Shown here: positions 5,229 through 5,906 of the stretch, in pieces | Layout: the number at the start of each line of letters is the position of its first letter | How positions within the stretch are numbered: position 1 is the first letter of the stretch | DNA from: an uncultured Collinsella sp. | GTDB lineage: Bacteria; Actinomycetota; Coriobacteriia; Coriobacteriales; Coriobacteriaceae | DNA length: 5,906 nucleotides | Direction of reading: 5' to 3' | Assembly: GCA_900542945.1 (NCBI GenBank) | Contig: UQPI01000085.1 | Location: forward strand, 1-5,906 | Position numbers and translations under genes: made by a program | Notes under the pieces: model-generated | What the model saw: the letters and a program-made list of their open reading frames with translations, nothing else | Database searches by the model: none | Told to the model about the DNA's origin: nothing

Positions 5229-5906
5229 ATGTCTGAGAACGAAGAGATCATGAACGAGACCGAGAACGAGACCATGGCTGCCGAGGTCGAGGCAGTCGAG
5301 ACCGTGGAGACCGAAGCTGCCGAGGTTGAGGCTGCTGACGAGGTTTCCGCCGAGGAGGCCGAGGTTGTCAAGGCCGCCGCTGATTACGATGACGAAGAGC
5401 TGATGGACAAGATGCAGAAGGCCGCCCGCCTGCTGCGCAGCCGTCGCTTTGCTATTTCCAAGGAGGAGGAGGCCAAGGCCGAGCGCATGGCGAACATCGA
5501 GCGCGCCATCAAGCTTCTTGACCTCAAGCCCAAGATGGAGCAGAAGGAAATGTCCGACCTGCTGGGCATGCGCCTTCGTGAGCTCGATGGCCTGATGGCC
5601 GAGGCCGAGGCTGCCGATCTGGTCGGCCGCATCGACGACGCCGAGGGCGATATGCGCAAGATCGTTGTCTTCGCTGCCGAGGATGCCGCTGAGGGCCTGA
5701 CCGAGCTTGCCAACAAGAAGGAGAAGCTCCTGCCCGAGCTTTCTTACGAGGAGGCCACCGAGCTGATGGCCGCTCTCGATAAGGTTATCGCTCCGCTCGT
5801 CGCCATGGGCCTGGACGAGGACCGCGGTCCTCGCGGCGGCCGTGACGAGCGCGGTGGCCGTGGCGGCGACCGTGGCGGTCGCGGCGGCTTTGGCGGCAAC
5901 CGTGGC
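5229..5906 (+). CDS. Acidic N-tail, MarR-like winged helix, RGG-tail protein (3' end missing)
   Basis: The frame opens at ATG 5229, with AGGAG four bases before it, and stays open to the right edge: 226 residues are visible and the C-terminus lies outside. Residues 1-60 hold 24 Asp/Glu and a single Lys with many Ala/Val/Thr, a disordered acidic tail. A basic helix (61-88, with RLLRSRR) precedes a segment that reads like a MarR-type winged helix. This has NIERAIKLLDLKPKMEQKEMSDLLGMRLRELDGLMAEAEAADLVGRI (about 89-135) as the helix-turn-helix, an acidic turn DDAEGDMRKIVVF (136-148) as the wing, and a dimerisation-like helix at 172-194. From about 199 the chain is almost only Gly, Arg and Asp (RGG, RGGD, RGGF), as in RNA-binding RGG boxes. 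It could be a DNA-binding regulator, an RNA-associated protein, or both. The winged-helix call is from pattern recognition only. The DNA is in the neighbours' codon style, so I see no sign of transfer. Confidence 0.75.
   Translation, partial: MSENEEIMNETENETMAAEVEAVETVETEAAEVEAADEVSAEEAEVVKAAADYDDEELMDKMQKAARLLRSRRFAISKEEEAKAERMANIERAIKLLDLKPKMEQKEMSDLLGMRLRELDGLMAEAEAADLVGRIDDAEGDMRKIVVFAAEDAAEGLTELANKKEKLLPELSYEEATELMAALDKVIAPLVAMGLDEDRGPRGGRDERGGRGGDRGGRGGFGGNRG
5277..5332 (+). repeat. Imperfect direct repeat coding the acidic tail
   Basis: GCTGCCGAGGTCGAGGC (5277-5293) recurs as GCTGCCGAGGTTGAGGC (5316-5332) with one mismatch, encoding AAEVEA twice. It suggests the acidic tail grew by short internal duplication and may vary in length between strains. 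Confidence 0.5.
5823..5906 (+). repeat. Low-complexity GGC/CGT-rich tract encoding RGG repeats
   Basis: The end of the window is built almost entirely of Gly codons (GGC, GGT) and Arg codons (CGC, CGT), interspersed with GAC, TTT and AAC, giving RGG, RGGD, RGGF and GGN units. Both synonymous codons alternate, so the repeat is kept at the protein level rather than as exact DNA copies. It continues past the edge, so its full length is unknown. Confidence 0.8.

Noticed and set aside
5823..5906. Short GGC-rich units considered as a CRISPR or tandem DNA repeat array
   Set aside because: The units are in frame, vary at synonymous positions and encode RGG motifs, so they are a protein low-complexity tail.

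Overview
The window looks like a piece of a moderately high-GC bacterial chromosome. I infer a gut actinobacterium of the class Coriobacteriia (Collinsella or a close relative) from the G/C-ending codon bias, the strong purine-rich ribosome binding sites and the style of the proteins. No rRNA, tRNA or marker gene confirms this, so the taxon is an inference.

Layout. (1) Positions 3-326 hold the 3' end of a protein resembling the N-terminal domain of neutral/alkaline ceramidases. (2) After a short spacer with a weak terminator-like stem and a possible promoter, 520-1962 encodes a complete sugar phosphotransferase permease of the beta-glucoside/sucrose type with IIB and IIC domains and no IIA. 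(3) A strong bidirectional terminator (1984-2023) separates it from two minus-strand genes that converge on it. These are a short peptide deformylase (3046-3456) followed 36 nt later by a LysR regulator (2086-3009), probably one transcript. (4) A 204-nt divergent intergenic region separates the deformylase from a plus-strand 14-helix drug/proton antiporter of the major facilitator superfamily (3661-5076). Its leader contains a 10-bp stem-loop and a segment complementary to the Shine-Dalgarno region. (5) A 152-nt spacer with three small tandem hairpins leads into a gene running off the right edge (5229-5906). It encodes an acidic N-terminal tail, a MarR-like winged helix and a C-terminal RGG-rich tail.

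How the genes work together. The sugar permease appears to be a single-gene transcription unit that needs a IIA protein from elsewhere. The deformylase-LysR pair is divergent from the efflux pump, an arrangement in which LysR regulators often control the divergent gene, but nothing here proves that link. The most unusual items are the acidic/winged-helix/RGG protein and the structured leaders of the efflux gene and of that gene. I see no mobile element, CRISPR array, phage gene or recognisable defence system. No gene-free stretch exceeds 300 bases.
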